A stretch of 64,000 nucleotides of DNA from an uncultured bacterium (GCA_943788675.1 CALSRE010000001.1:299400-363399); one strand, 5' to 3'. Numbered from the stretch's first letter, positions 9,266 through 18,647 are shown. Numbers and translations: made by a program. The notes: generated from the sequence alone by a model not told the origin.

Positions 9266-9619
9266 TTAAGAAAAAAAATATCTGTAGAGTAAAATTATTC
9301 CTAAAAAACCAAAAACAAGCGGTGCGAGCCAAACTAGTGTATCAAATCCTTTTTTGGGAGGATTGGCTAATATTTCAATACCAAATTTGTTAACAAAATG
9401 ATCTTTAATTTCTTTATCTGACATTCCCTTAATAACCATTTTTTTGATTTCTTCTTTCATTTCCAAGGCTGGACCAGCTTGAGACTGCTCTAAAGTTAGG
9501 CCATCACAAACAGGGCACATTAAATCTCGATTGAGAGAATATAGACGTTCTTCAATAGAAGATTGAAAACTGAATAAATAGGAAACACTAAATAATATTA
9601 AAAATAATTTTTTTATCAT
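9266..9619 (-). CDS. ccmH: CcmH-type cytochrome c maturation protein
   Basis: A 117-aa thiol-disulfide protein of the CcmH/CycL/NrfF family, which keeps apocytochrome c haem-binding cysteines reduced for System I haem attachment in the periplasm. It has an N-terminal hydrophobic export segment (ending near FSFQ), the redox motif C35-P-V-C38 in the expected context (LMCPVCDGLTLEQSQA), and a single C-terminal membrane helix (LVWLAPLVFGFLGIILLYRY). The start overlaps the topA stop by 4 bases (ATGA), implying translational coupling to topA's C-terminal part. No other ccm gene is in the window; they may lie elsewhere. Confidence 0.88.
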   Translation of the reverse strand: MIKKLFLILFSVSYLFSFQSSIEERLYSLNRDLMCPVCDGLTLEQSQAGPALEMKEEIKKMVIKGMSDKEIKDHFVNKFGIEILANPPKKGFDTLVWLAPLVFGFLGIILLYRYFFS

Positions 9620-12049
9620 GATTTTTCATCAATTAATTGGGCTGCTTGTTCCAAAGTGACTTCATCAATAACATAGCCTTTCAAGGAAACATTTTTCTTT
9701 CCATCGGTGACATAAGGACCGAATCTTCCACGTTTAATTGAGATTTTGTTTTTACTTTTAGGATGGTCTCCTAATACTTTTGGTTCAAATTTCAGCTTTC
9801 TATCTTTTATAAGCTTAAGCGCTTCGTCAAGTGTGATTGTCAATGGGCTGTCATCAGCTTTCATGGATGCATTTATTTTTCCGGATTTTACATACGGACC
9901 ATATGGACCAAAATCTGCAAGAACATCATCTCCTGTTTCAGGATGCTCTCCTAATTTTTTAGGCATGCTTAGCAAGTCTATAGCAAGAGTTTCTGTTAAA
10001 TTTTCCACACCGATGCTTTTGAGGACTGATTTTCTTTTTTTTGGAAGATTCTAATTCAACATATGGACCATATCTTCCAACTTTTAATAATATATTTTCT
10101 CCGTTGGTAAATTTGCCAATAACATTATCTTCTTTTTGCATGCTATCAAGCTCATCAAGTTTTGCTTTATTGAGCTCTCCAAAAAATAAGTCTTCAGGTA
10201 TGGTAATATTATTACCATCTTTTTGAACATATGGACCAAACTTTCCAATTCGAATTTCTAAATTATCTTCAACATTAACAGTGCAAGCTTTGGCAATATC
10301 TACTTCCTCTTCTAATAATTTAGAAACTCCTTTATAATCTCCATTTCCATAATAAAACTCTTTTAAAACTTCTAAGTATGAATTTTCTGAGCGTGAAACT
10401 GCATCAAGACGGCTTTCCATATCTGCTGTAAATTGTTCGTTGAATAAAGCTCTGTAGTGATTGTCTAGTAGTTGAGAAACCGCAATGCCTACAAAAGTAG
10501 GGATGAGTATTTTATTTTTTTTACTAACATATTCTTTTTGCGATAACTTTTCAATAATTGAAGAATAAGTTGAAGGTCTTCCAATGCCTCGTACTTCCAT
10601 TTCCTTTACAAGCATAGCTTCAGAAAATCTTCTTGGAGGAGAAGTGCTTTTTTCATCTGATGTTACATTATTGCACAAAATTTTTGATTGATTATCGATT
10701 TTAGGCAGACTATCTGAAGCAATTTTATCTTTTCTTGTCAGAGCTTGTTCATATGCTGCGGTATATCCTTTAAAAACAGTAACATTTCCGCTTGCTTTAA
10801 ATAATGATTTTCCATTAGATATTTCAACGTTAGTTCGAATATATTGCGCTGGCTTCATTTGAGACGCAACTGTTCTATTTAATATTAATTCATATAACTT
10901 TGCTTCATCTGGCCCAATTTTTTTTACCTCGCTTACACTTTTAAATTTTGTACCTGCAGGTCTAATCGCTTCATGAGCTTCTTGCGAGTTAGCAACTTTA
11001 TTTTTGTAAATATTAGTTTTTTCTGAAAGAAAGTCTTCTTTAAAATTTTTGCTTATAAATTCTTTGGTAGCTCTTAGCGCTTCATTGGAAAGATTTGTAC
11101 TATCAGTTCTCATGTAGGTAATGCACCCTTGTTCGTATAGTTTTTGCGCTACTACCATTGTTCTTTTAGGAGAAAATCCAAATCTTCTTGATGCGTCTTG
11201 TTGGAGAGTGCTTGTTGTAAAAGGGGGAGCAGGAGAACTTGATGTGGGTTTGCTTTCTATGTTATCAACAATCCAATTATTTGCTTCACATTCTTTCTTA
11301 ATTTTATCCGCGAGAGATTTGTCAACTTGAATGACATTATCTTTTTTTAATCCTATTTCAAATTTACCAAAATCATCTGACTTAGCTACTAAAACGCCAT
11401 CATATTTAATTAAAGAAGCTTTAAAGATATCAGAGCTCTTTTCTTCCGTTAGGTGTGCTTCTATTGAATAAAATTTATTTTCAATAAATTTATTCCTTAG
11501 CTTTTCGCGATCAACTAATAATTTAAGGGCTACTGACTGAACTCTTCCTGCAGATAAACCTTTATTTTTCAATGAGCGTAGAGTTCTCCATAAAACTGGT
11601 GAAAATGTAAATCCAACAATACGATCAATAGCTCTTCTAGCTCTTTGTGCATCTACAAGGTCGTAATTTATTTCACGTGAATTTTGAACAGCATCTAGAA
11701 CTGCTTTTTTTGTTATTTCTGTAAATTCAACTCTTTCAATATCGCCTGTAATCTCTGATGCTATATCTGCTGCAATTGCTTCACCTTCACGGTCAGGGTC
11801 TGTTGCGATTAAGATTCTATCTGCTAGCTTAACTTCTTTTTTGAGTTGAGTAAGAAACTTTTTTTTGTCTGGCATGCTTTCAATTTTCATTGCAAAGTCA
11901 TTTTCAATTTCAATACCCATTTCTTTTTTGGGAAGATCTTTAAAGTGACCTATGCTGGCAATAACAGACGCATTATCTACGTATTTAGCTATAGTTTTAG
12001 TTTTTGAGGGAGACTCTACGATTATTAATAGTTTTTCTTGTTTTGACAT
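9616..12049 (-). CDS. topA: DNA topoisomerase I, reading frame interrupted at an A8 run
   Basis: Type IA topoisomerase, which relaxes negative supercoils. The first frame (12049 down to the A8 run) holds the Toprim domain (SIGHFKDLP, DPDREGEAIA) and the active-site tyrosine in ITYMRTDST. The C-terminal region has GPYV-type repeats: GKFGPYV and GRYGPYV in the first frame, GPYGPYV and GRFGPYV in the second. The frames meet at eight A's (minus strand, 10042-10035). With one A fewer the protein reads ...ESSKKRKSVLKSIGVENLTE... without a break, for about 810 aa. As written, the first frame runs into unrelated residues and stops at 9959. Explanations are a homopolymer error, a real indel, or transcriptional slippage. 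The ATG at 12049 is preferred over a TTG at 12061. The stop overlaps ccmH. Confidence 0.9.
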
Positions 12050-12059
12050 ATTGGTTGGC

Positions 12060-12089
12060 AACTTACGTAGATTGATTAGTAATTGTCAA
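12060..12089 (-). promoter_or_regulatory. Candidate topA promoter
   Basis: On the minus strand TTGACA (12089-12084) is followed after 18 bases by TAAGTT (12065-12060), with the topA ATG 10 bases further on. The same two hexamers, spaced by 17, lie upstream of the TonB receptor. Transcription would start only a few bases before the ATG, giving a near-leaderless mRNA; no SD is seen. This is inferred from sequence only. Confidence 0.4.
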
Positions 12090-12090
12090 A

Positions 12091-12114
12091 AATTTATATT
12101 TATAAATATAAATT
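12091..12114. repeat. Perfect 24-bp A/T palindrome between hisS and topA
   Basis: Positions 12091-12102 are the exact reverse complement of 12103-12114, and every base is A or T. It begins 6 bases after the hisS stop on the minus strand and ends just upstream of the candidate topA -35. It could extrude as a cruciform, act as a supercoil-sensitive element or bind a protein. It lacks a G/C stem and a T-run outside the palindrome, so it is not a typical terminator. Confidence 0.5.
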
Positions 12115-12120
12115 ATTGGT

Positions 12121-13344
12121 TTATTTGTCAATGCTATCTTTAATTTGATTTAAACTATTAACTTCAAATTCTTTTTTTGAATGCAAGTCTTTAAGAATAA
12201 TTTTGTCATTAATCCTAAGAAAATATTTTGCATTCAACTTTATTGCGCTCTTAATCTGGCTTTTTTCTGATTTTTTAAGGGTATCAATAAAGACGTTATA
12301 TCCGTTATCAATGAGTTGATTTGCAATACTCATTATTTTTTCAGATTGTGATTCATATCCAATAAAAAAATCTACTTTTTCTTTAGATATAGTGAAATTT
12401 GATTCAATCATTAGTCTTTCAATTCCAGCGGCAAAACCAACGGCCGGGGTAGCTGGCCCACCCATACTTTCAACTAAATAGTCATATCTGCCACCACCAA
12501 GCAGGGCGTTCTGTGATTTTGAAGATAAAGTTGATATTTCAAATGTAGTACTATTATAATAATCAAGACCCCTTACAAGTCTACCATTTTCTTGGTAAGA
12601 GATATTCAATGCGTTTAAATGTGAAAGCAAATTCAAATATTTGCTATGTTCATCTTTAGATAAGAACTCAGTAATTAGTGGAGCTCCATCTATTATTTCT
12701 AAATCTACCTCTTCTTTACTATCTAAAATTCTAAGTGGATTAATTTCTAAGCGTTTCAACGAAATTTTTGAAAGCTTAGATTTATAGCTAGTAAAATATT
12801 TGCTCAATTTATATTGATAAAGCATTCTTGTATCTTTGCTGCCAATATTATTTATTTGAAGAACTGTATTATCAATACCTAAATGGCAAAGTACTTTGGT
12901 TGCTATAAGAATTACCTCAATGTCCTGTTCAATTTCTGAAGAACCAAAGGCTTCAACTCCAAATTGGTGAAATTGTCTTTGCCTGCCTTTTTGCGGTTTT
13001 TCTCTTCTAAATAACGCATCTATATAAAATAGTTTACATAAAGGTTTACTTCGGAAAAATCCAGATTCAATAAAAGCTCTTACAACAGGAGCTGTCATTT
13101 CTGGCTTCAGAGCTAAATAATTATTTGAATAATCTTCCCAAGAAAACATCTCTTTCGAAACATCAGTTTCAAAACCAACATTTTGTTTAAAAAGATCCAA
13201 GTTTTCAATGATAGGTGTTTTTATTTCTTCAAAACCAAAGCTTTTGCTTAATGACTGAAGCGAGGAAATTAACTGATTCCATTTTACGCTCTCCGGAGGT
13301 AGAATATCGTATGTTCCTTTAACTTTTTGAAATTTCGATTTCAC
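12121..13344 (-). CDS. hisS: Histidyl-tRNA synthetase
   Basis: Charges tRNA-His. At 407 aa it has the full class II core: KGTYDILPP at the N-terminus, motif 2 with RREKPQKGRQRQFHQ (about residue 118), the histidine-binding LVRGLDYY (about residue 257), and motif 3 GGGRYD...GFAAGIERL. A C-terminal anticodon-binding domain follows. The start is a GTG at 13344 with no visible SD; the next residues fit the family N-terminus, so I keep it. It lies 35 bases downstream of lptD on the same strand. Confidence 0.97.
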   Translation of the reverse strand: MKSKFQKVKGTYDILPPESVKWNQLISSLQSLSKSFGFEEIKTPIIENLDLFKQNVGFETDVSKEMFSWEDYSNNYLALKPEMTAPVVRAFIESGFFRSKPLCKLFYIDALFRREKPQKGRQRQFHQFGVEAFGSSEIEQDIEVILIATKVLCHLGIDNTVLQINNIGSKDTRMLYQYKLSKYFTSYKSKLSKISLKRLEINPLRILDSKEEVDLEIIDGAPLITEFLSKDEHSKYLNLLSHLNALNISYQENGRLVRGLDYYNSTTFEISTLSSKSQNALLGGGRYDYLVESMGGPATPAVGFAAGIERLMIESNFTISKEKVDFFIGYESQSEKIMSIANQLIDNGYNVFIDTLKKSEKSQIKSAIKLNAKYFLRINDKIILKDLHSKKEFEVNSLNQIKDSIDK

Positions 13345-13379
13345 AAAACAACATTAATAATTTTTTGAAGTAATAACAC

Positions 13380-16300
13380 CTAAAAACTTGACCTTGTAGT
13401 ATAGATACCAGTTTTTTGTTCAACCTTTAAATCTCTTAAAATATCAGATTTTAAGTTTAGCCTAAAATATAATCCCTTAGCATAGCCATTTGGAGTCCAG
13501 TCGACAAACAATTCCCAACAATCTATTTCTCTATATAATGTCAAATTATGCCTTACAATATTTTTATCAATTAAGTTAAATCTTGCGTTATAATTGAGTT
13601 TCCAGTTCGATGTTACATTTACACTTGTGTTGCTATTAAGCCAAAAATTCTCAATCTTATTATCAGGATTTATTTTATTAACAGCATAGCTTATTCCCAG
13701 CCTGCTCTGCCAATTATTTGACGAAAGATCATTAATAAATGCTGCAGTTTCTTTTGATAAATTAGTATTATTTTTATTATCAGATTGTTTTCCCTTCAGC
13801 GTAAAATTTGTAGATAATCGAATACCTGTTAGCCTTGGCATAGTATTTAGCTTATCTAGTCGAATATTATTTTCAGAGTCATATTCATAAAAATCATGCG
13901 TAAGGTTTAAATCAATATTTGTGCCATTTTTCAAATTGCTTCTAATAGAGCTATTTAAATTTGATAACTTGAATTCTTCGCTATTAAGATTATATCCAGT
14001 ATTTATTTTCCATGAAAATAGATTTATTTTTTCTTCCTTATCTTCGTCAGAATACTTGGCCTGAAAAACATTTCCCAGGGAAAAATTAATTTTTTTATTA
14101 CTATTTCTAGGCGTAGATCCTATTAGCGAACCGGAAAAATAATCATAGTATTCTTCATTGAATTCTTGAAAATAGGAATTATTATTTAAATAATTTGGTG
14201 AATAGCTATATGTAATTGACGGGGTCATAACATGCCTTACTGAGCTTAGATTTCCTATTTTAATAGGAAGAATGCCATATATTTTTGTGGTGATAGATAA
14301 TGACAAATTACCAGTTGTTCTGTTTTTAAATTTTTCAATCTCATTAAATTCAACTTCATCATCAGCATTTAAGGATACCTGCCTAAATCTGCTTACAAAA
14401 TCAGAATTAATATTAATATTGGGATTTACAGCGATATAATCAAAAAGAGTAAAAGGAGCGTTTATGCTAAAGTTGTTCTTAAACATTGCATTAGTCTCAT
14501 TAGAGGTAACAACGTCACCGTTTTCATTTTTTTGCCAGTGATAGGTGATATTTTCATCATCCATAATCTGCTCAGCTCTGTAGAAGTTTTTTGAATTATT
14601 TAAAATTCTTGAGCTATAGTTCCATTGGACACCGCTTAAAAAAAGATTATTGCTATTTTTAAATAAATTTTTTCTTCCTATTCTAAAATTGATAGACGGA
14701 AGAGTGCTATTGTTTTCTGTAATTGTAGAGTTAAGACTTGTTGGATTTTGATAGAAAATAGAATTACTATTAACCTTATTTTTTGACATCAAGTCTTGTT
14801 TATTTGAAACATTAACACTTAAAGATAGATTTTTATTTTTCCATCTCTTTGAATATGTTGCGTTAGATATAGCTTGTTGATTTAATCTCTTTAAGGGGTC
14901 AATACTTGTTTCACGATTGTATTCACCATTGCTGTAATAACTTACATTTGATCGAAATGATTGATCTTTCCTTAAAATTTGATTGTGATTCCAGTTCAAG
15001 GAAAAGTCAGTTTTATTACTTTCATTTAATTTTGCTATATCTTGCTCATTAGAGTTGAGATGTTTGCGCACTTCAAAATTAAAATTTCCACTAAACTTAT
15101 ATCTATTTTTATATTGATTTTTTGACTTAAGAATTATACCCTGTCTATCTGCAAAAATCAGAGAATTTTCGGATCCAAAATAATCATTAGGTGCAAAATA
15201 GTACCCTAAACCATCTAAGTAATTTCCTCTATTTTCAGATGAACCAAAGGATGGCATAATCCAGCCTGAGCGCCTTTCTTTATTTGTATGAGGAAAAATT
15301 GCCATAGGTATTCCGAAAATAGGGACGCCCCCAATAACTATATTTAAGGGCTTTGCTATTACTTTATCGCCATAGATAATTTTCACCTGCTTGCTTCCAA
15401 GATAAAATTTGGAAGGATCGCACGAAGTAAAAATGCAGTCTTCTATATAAAAAGTACTATCAGTAACAGTGGTGATTTGCTTACCCATAAACATATTATT
15501 TTGCACTTTTGTTGATCCCGCAAGAACTTTTCCTTTCCGGTCTTTAATATTATAAATCATTGATTTTCCAGAAACAGGTTCTCTTCCATTTTCAATTAAT
15601 GTCGGTTGGAGATATTCATCGTCATTGAATGGATTTTTGTCAAAAGCTTCAAGAATATTGCTATTCCAGTTGATATTGATTTGCGCAGCTGTTAAATCCA
15701 TCCCTTCTTGGTAGATATTTGCTTCACCAAACATTTTAGACTGTTGCCTATTGGTGTCAAATTCTACTCTTCTACCTTTATAATCTACTTTTTCTTGAGA
15801 AATATTAGTTGCCGAAGGATTGAATTGCCCTATAACCCCACCTTCAGATTCAAGATTTGTAGCGTTATTATTCTTTAAACTTAAGGTGATTTTATCGCCA
15901 CTAATTTCATTGGTTCCTTGATAAAGAGAGTCTTTATATAAATGAATTAAGCTTGACGCCATACCAATTAATTCAATTTCTGATATTACATTATCATTCA
16001 TTTTAACATTAATAAGTTTTCCTTTTAGAATATCAACTTTCTCTATTATATTTTTGTTTTCATCTATTTTTTCATACCCGTAGTTAGCAGAAAAAATAGT
16101 ACCATTTTGAAGCACTTGAAGCGACTCAATTTTCTGATTTTTAAATGATAATTCAATTATTTCGCCTTCAACTTTTTGTTCATTGTTGATTATTCTTACA
16201 TTATTTCGAAGAATAATTTTACTATCATCATTATGTATATCTCCATTATCGGCTGTAATAGTTTGATCTGAATTGTTGATTCTAATATTTCCAAACATTT

Positions 16301-16631
16301 TAATTATGTCAATATCTGCATTGTAAGTCAATGAGTCACAAAAAATTGTTTTATCTTCATCTATAATTTTAACATTACCGGACAGTTTCAAAATATTTTT
16401 TTGACTTGATTGAATAGCAGTATCACCATAGAGGAGCATAGTTTCTTTTTGAAAAATAATATTACCATCTAAAGTAGTAATAGTTTGTTGATTAATTTCT
16501 TTAGAAAACAAAGAATCAGCCTGCTTGAGCTCAATTTTATCTTGAGAATAAACAAACCCCAGCAAAAAGAATAAAACACATACTTTTTTAGTCACATTAT
16601 TATTAACGTTTTTTGTTGATTTATGTTTCAT
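13380..16631 (-). CDS. lptD: LPS-assembly outer-membrane protein LptD (OstA)
   Basis: A 1083-aa outer-membrane protein that inserts lipopolysaccharide into the outer leaflet with LptE. After a signal peptide (cleavage likely FVYS|QDK, near residue 30), residues about 40-330 hold OstA/LptA-type repeats (TTLDGNIIFQKE, LKLSGNVKIID, KMFGNIRIN). The LptD barrel follows, with the recognisable IFGIPMAIFPHTNKERRSGWIMPSFG segment and a C-terminal Phe. It is longer than the E. coli protein (about 780 aa) but like those of FCB bacteria. The ATG at 16631 is chosen because the upstream in-frame start would add residues before a normal signal peptide. The presence of lptD indicates an LPS-bearing outer membrane. 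LptE is not visible nearby. Confidence 0.93.
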   Translation of the reverse strand: MKHKSTKNVNNNVTKKVCVLFFLLGFVYSQDKIELKQADSLFSKEINQQTITTLDGNIIFQKETMLLYGDTAIQSSQKNILKLSGNVKIIDEDKTIFCDSLTYNADIDIIKMFGNIRINNSDQTITADNGDIHNDDSKIILRNNVRIINNEQKVEGEIIELSFKNQKIESLQVLQNGTIFSANYGYEKIDENKNIIEKVDILKGKLINVKMNDNVISEIELIGMASSLIHLYKDSLYQGTNEISGDKITLSLKNNNATNLESEGGVIGQFNPSATNISQEKVDYKGRRVEFDTNRQQSKMFGEANIYQEGMDLTAAQININWNSNILEAFDKNPFNDDEYLQPTLIENGREPVSGKSMIYNIKDRKGKVLAGSTKVQNNMFMGKQITTVTDSTFYIEDCIFTSCDPSKFYLGSKQVKIIYGDKVIAKPLNIVIGGVPIFGIPMAIFPHTNKERRSGWIMPSFGSSENRGNYLDGLGYYFAPNDYFGSENSLIFADRQGIILKSKNQYKNRYKFSGNFNFEVRKHLNSNEQDIAKLNESNKTDFSLNWNHNQILRKDQSFRSNVSYYSNGEYNRETSIDPLKRLNQQAISNATYSKRWKNKNLSLSVNVSNKQDLMSKNKVNSNSIFYQNPTSLNSTITENNSTLPSINFRIGRKNLFKNSNNLFLSGVQWNYSSRILNNSKNFYRAEQIMDDENITYHWQKNENGDVVTSNETNAMFKNNFSINAPFTLFDYIAVNPNININSDFVSRFRQVSLNADDEVEFNEIEKFKNRTTGNLSLSITTKIYGILPIKIGNLSSVRHVMTPSITYSYSPNYLNNNSYFQEFNEEYYDYFSGSLIGSTPRNSNKKINFSLGNVFQAKYSDEDKEEKINLFSWKINTGYNLNSEEFKLSNLNSSIRSNLKNGTNIDLNLTHDFYEYDSENNIRLDKLNTMPRLTGIRLSTNFTLKGKQSDNKNNTNLSKETAAFINDLSSNNWQSRLGISYAVNKINPDNKIENFWLNSNTSVNVTSNWKLNYNARFNLIDKNIVRHNLTLYREIDCWELFVDWTPNGYAKGLYFRLNLKSDILRDLKVEQKTGIYTTRSSF

Positions 16632-16654
16632 CTTTGTAAAGTAGAAATGTAATG

Positions 16655-16660
16655 TATAAA
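16655..16660 (+). promoter_or_regulatory. Candidate -10 element, near-leaderless
   Basis: TATAAA lies 8 bases before the ATG of the 118-aa membrane protein, inside the 37-base divergent gap with lptD. TTTGTA lies 16 bases upstream of it. A start point 6-8 bases downstream would fall at or next to the ATG. No SD is present. Inferred from position and from similar cases at 19284, 30170 and 43566. Confidence 0.3.
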
Positions 16661-16668
16661 TTGATATA

Positions 16669-17025
16669 ATGTTAGAAAATCTATTAAATAGCATTTCAGA
16701 TAATCCAGCTTATTTAGCTGTAACAATTGTTTTAATAACAATGATTACCTATAGCGTAATAAAAAAACTTTTCAAGTTAGTTACTTTAGGTATTGCCTTA
16801 TTTATTATTTATTGTGCTTACTTACTGCTTACAAATCAACCATTGCCAAATATGGATGAAATAAAAATTCAGCTAGAGAATAGCGAAGAAAAAGTGAAAG
16901 GTGATATAAAAACACAGCTAGAGTTGGGAAAAGAAAAAATAACAGATGTAATTGAAGATTCTGTTTTAGATCCGTTAAAAGAAAAAACAGAAACAATAAA
17001 AAGCAATTTAGATGCTTTACAGTAA
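16669..17025 (+). CDS. Small membrane protein of unknown function
   Basis: I do not recognise this 118-aa protein. Two hydrophobic segments (about residues 14-31 and 35-54) are separated by a short basic turn (KKLFK). A charged C-terminal half rich in Glu/Lys with heptad-like spacing follows (about residues 62-115), probably an amphipathic or coiled-coil helix. It begins 37 bases from the divergent lptD start and ends 19 bases before an SDR gene that has its own SD. It may be an envelope-associated helper, but nothing in the sequence assigns a role. Confidence 0.7.
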   Translation: MLENLLNSISDNPAYLAVTIVLITMITYSVIKKLFKLVTLGIALFIIYCAYLLLTNQPLPNMDEIKIQLENSEEKVKGDIKTQLELGKEKITDVIEDSVLDPLKEKTETIKSNLDALQ

Positions 17026-17044
17026 CAAAGAGGGAGAAAAGTAA

Positions 17045-17914
17045 ATGTTCAATGATAATCTTTTAGAAAATAAAACAATCATTATTACTGGCGGAGGGAC
17101 AGGTTTGGGTAAAAGCATGGCTCGAAGATTTGGAGAGTTGGGTGCAAATTTAGTTATTAGCGGAAGAAGAAACGAAGTTCTCGAAGAAACTGCTAATGAA
17201 TTTTCGCAAAGCGGTATAAATGTTTTAACATGTCCAGGAGATGTGAGAAAAATTGAAGATGTTGAATTAATGTCGAAACAGACTATTGATAAATTTGGCA
17301 AGATCGATGCTTTATTAAATAATGCTGCAGGTAATTTTATTTCGCCAACAGAGATGCTTAGTCAAAATGCTTTTAAAGCTGTGATAGATATAGTTTTAAT
17401 GGGTACTTGGAATTGCACGAGTGTTATTGGAAAAGAGATGATCAAAAATAAAAGTGGAAATATTTTGAGCATTGTTACTACTTATGCATGGACAGGATCG
17501 CCGTTTGTTGTGCCATCAGCAGCTGCAAAAGCAGGTGTTTTAGCCATGACAAGATCATTAGCTGTTGAATGGGGAAGACACAACATAAGATTTAATGCTA
17601 TTGCTCCAGGACCTTTTCCAACAAAAGGTGCGTGGTCAAGATTAATGCCACCTGGCTTTGATGATTTTGAAGATAACATGAAAAATAAAATTCCAATGAA
17701 GAGATTTGGAGAAAGACATGAGCTAGAAAATTTAGCATCATATTTAATGAGTGATGGTTCTGCTTATATTAATGGAGAAGTTATTACCATTGATGGCGGA
17801 GAGTGGCTTGCAGGTGCAGGAGAATTTTCAGATTTAACAAAACTTCCAGAGTCTATGTGGAAAGCAATGGCTGAAAGAAGAAAAAAAGAAGTAAATGTTA
17901 AGTTTAAAAAATAA
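17045..17914 (+). CDS. SDR oxidoreductase, 2,4-dienoyl-CoA reductase-like
   Basis: A 289-aa NAD(P)-dependent short-chain dehydrogenase/reductase. The N-terminal GGGTGLG Rossmann motif and NNAAGNFISPTE are followed by FVVPSAAAKAG and RFNAIAPGPFPTKGAWSRL, which closely follow the mitochondrial 2,4-dienoyl-CoA reductase (DECR1) pattern. That enzyme removes double bonds during unsaturated fatty-acid beta-oxidation. As in that family, the usual YxxxK tyrosine is replaced (SAAAK), leaving the lysine, so a classical alcohol dehydrogenase is unlikely. The start has an SD (AGGGAG). It overlaps the next SDR gene by 20 bases, indicating an operon. The exact substrate is inferred. Confidence 0.85.
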   Translation: MFNDNLLENKTIIITGGGTGLGKSMARRFGELGANLVISGRRNEVLEETANEFSQSGINVLTCPGDVRKIEDVELMSKQTIDKFGKIDALLNNAAGNFISPTEMLSQNAFKAVIDIVLMGTWNCTSVIGKEMIKNKSGNILSIVTTYAWTGSPFVVPSAAAKAGVLAMTRSLAVEWGRHNIRFNAIAPGPFPTKGAWSRLMPPGFDDFEDNMKNKIPMKRFGERHELENLASYLMSDGSAYINGEVITIDGGEWLAGAGEFSDLTKLPESMWKAMAERRKKEVNVKFKK

Positions 17915-18647
17915 AAGCGTAATTATTTCAGGTGGATCTAAAGGTATTGGCAAAGCCATAGCGTTTACTTTTGCTAAAGCAGGTGCGAATGTTGTTATCT
18001 GTAGTAGGAAAAAAGATAATTTAGAAGCTGCGGTTGCAGAAGCTGAATCAAAAGGATTTTATATTGATGCTGTAGAATGCAACACAAGTGATTCCAAATC
18101 AATTAATAAAGTAGTGGATTTTACAATTCATAAATTTTCTACGGTAGATATTCTAGTTAATAATGCAGCAGCCAATCCATATTATGGTCCGATACTAAAT
18201 TCAGAAGATTCTCATTGGGATAAAATTTATGATGTGAACGTGAAAGGATATTTTAATTTTGTTAAAGCTTGCAGTGAAGTCATGATTAATCAAAAGAGTG
18301 GTAAAATTATTAACGTAGCTTCGATAGCAGCTAAAACACCCTTAGAAGGACTAGGTGTGTATAATATTAGCAAAGCTTCAGTAGTCATGCTTACTAAGGT
18401 ATTAGCAAAAGAGTTGGGATCAAAAAATATTCAAGTAAACACCTTGGCGCCTGGTTTAATTAAAACAGACTTTAGTAAAGCGTTATGGGAAAACGAAGAA
18501 ACCTACAATCAAATAGTCAAAACTATTCCTAAAGGTAAAATGGGTGTTCCAGAAGATGTTGCAGGAATGGCTCTTTATTTAGCATCAAGCGCATCTGATT
18601 TTATAACTGGTTCTTTATTTACAGTCGATGGTGGTTTAACTACCTAG
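17895..18647 (+). CDS. SDR oxidoreductase, DHRS4-like
   Basis: A 250-aa classical short-chain dehydrogenase. It has the cofactor motif GGSKGIG (residues 13-19), NNAA, and a full catalytic set with Y156 and K160 (YNISK). The stretch VNTLAPGLIKTDFSKALW is like the carbonyl/retinal reductases of the DHRS4 group. It overlaps the preceding dienoyl-CoA-reductase-like gene by 20 bases, so the two are translated together and probably act in the same lipid or carbonyl pathway. The 3' end overlaps the convergent HAD gene by 8 bases. Substrate unknown; a 3-oxoacyl reductase remains possible. Confidence 0.85.
   Translation: MLSLKNKSVIISGGSKGIGKAIAFTFAKAGANVVICSRKKDNLEAAVAEAESKGFYIDAVECNTSDSKSINKVVDFTIHKFSTVDILVNNAAANPYYGPILNSEDSHWDKIYDVNVKGYFNFVKACSEVMINQKSGKIINVASIAAKTPLEGLGVYNISKASVVMLTKVLAKELGSKNIQVNTLAPGLIKTDFSKALWENEETYNQIVKTIPKGKMGVPEDVAGMALYLASSASDFITGSLFTVDGGLTT

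Noticed and set aside
9616-10008. The 130-residue C-terminal topA piece as an independent gene
   Set aside because: It has only a GTG start with no SD, and its sequence continues the repeat domain of topA exactly.
10035-10045. A-AAA-AAG heptamer as a dnaX-like programmed -1 ribosomal frameshift in topA
   Set aside because: A -1 shift enters a frame that stops after about a dozen codons (TAA). The C-terminal part is in the +1 frame, so only loss of one A (or +1/-2) explains it.
17045-18647. The two adjacent SDR genes as a recent tandem duplication
   Set aside because: Active-site motifs (SAAAK versus YNISK) and subfamily signatures differ; they are distinct enzymes.
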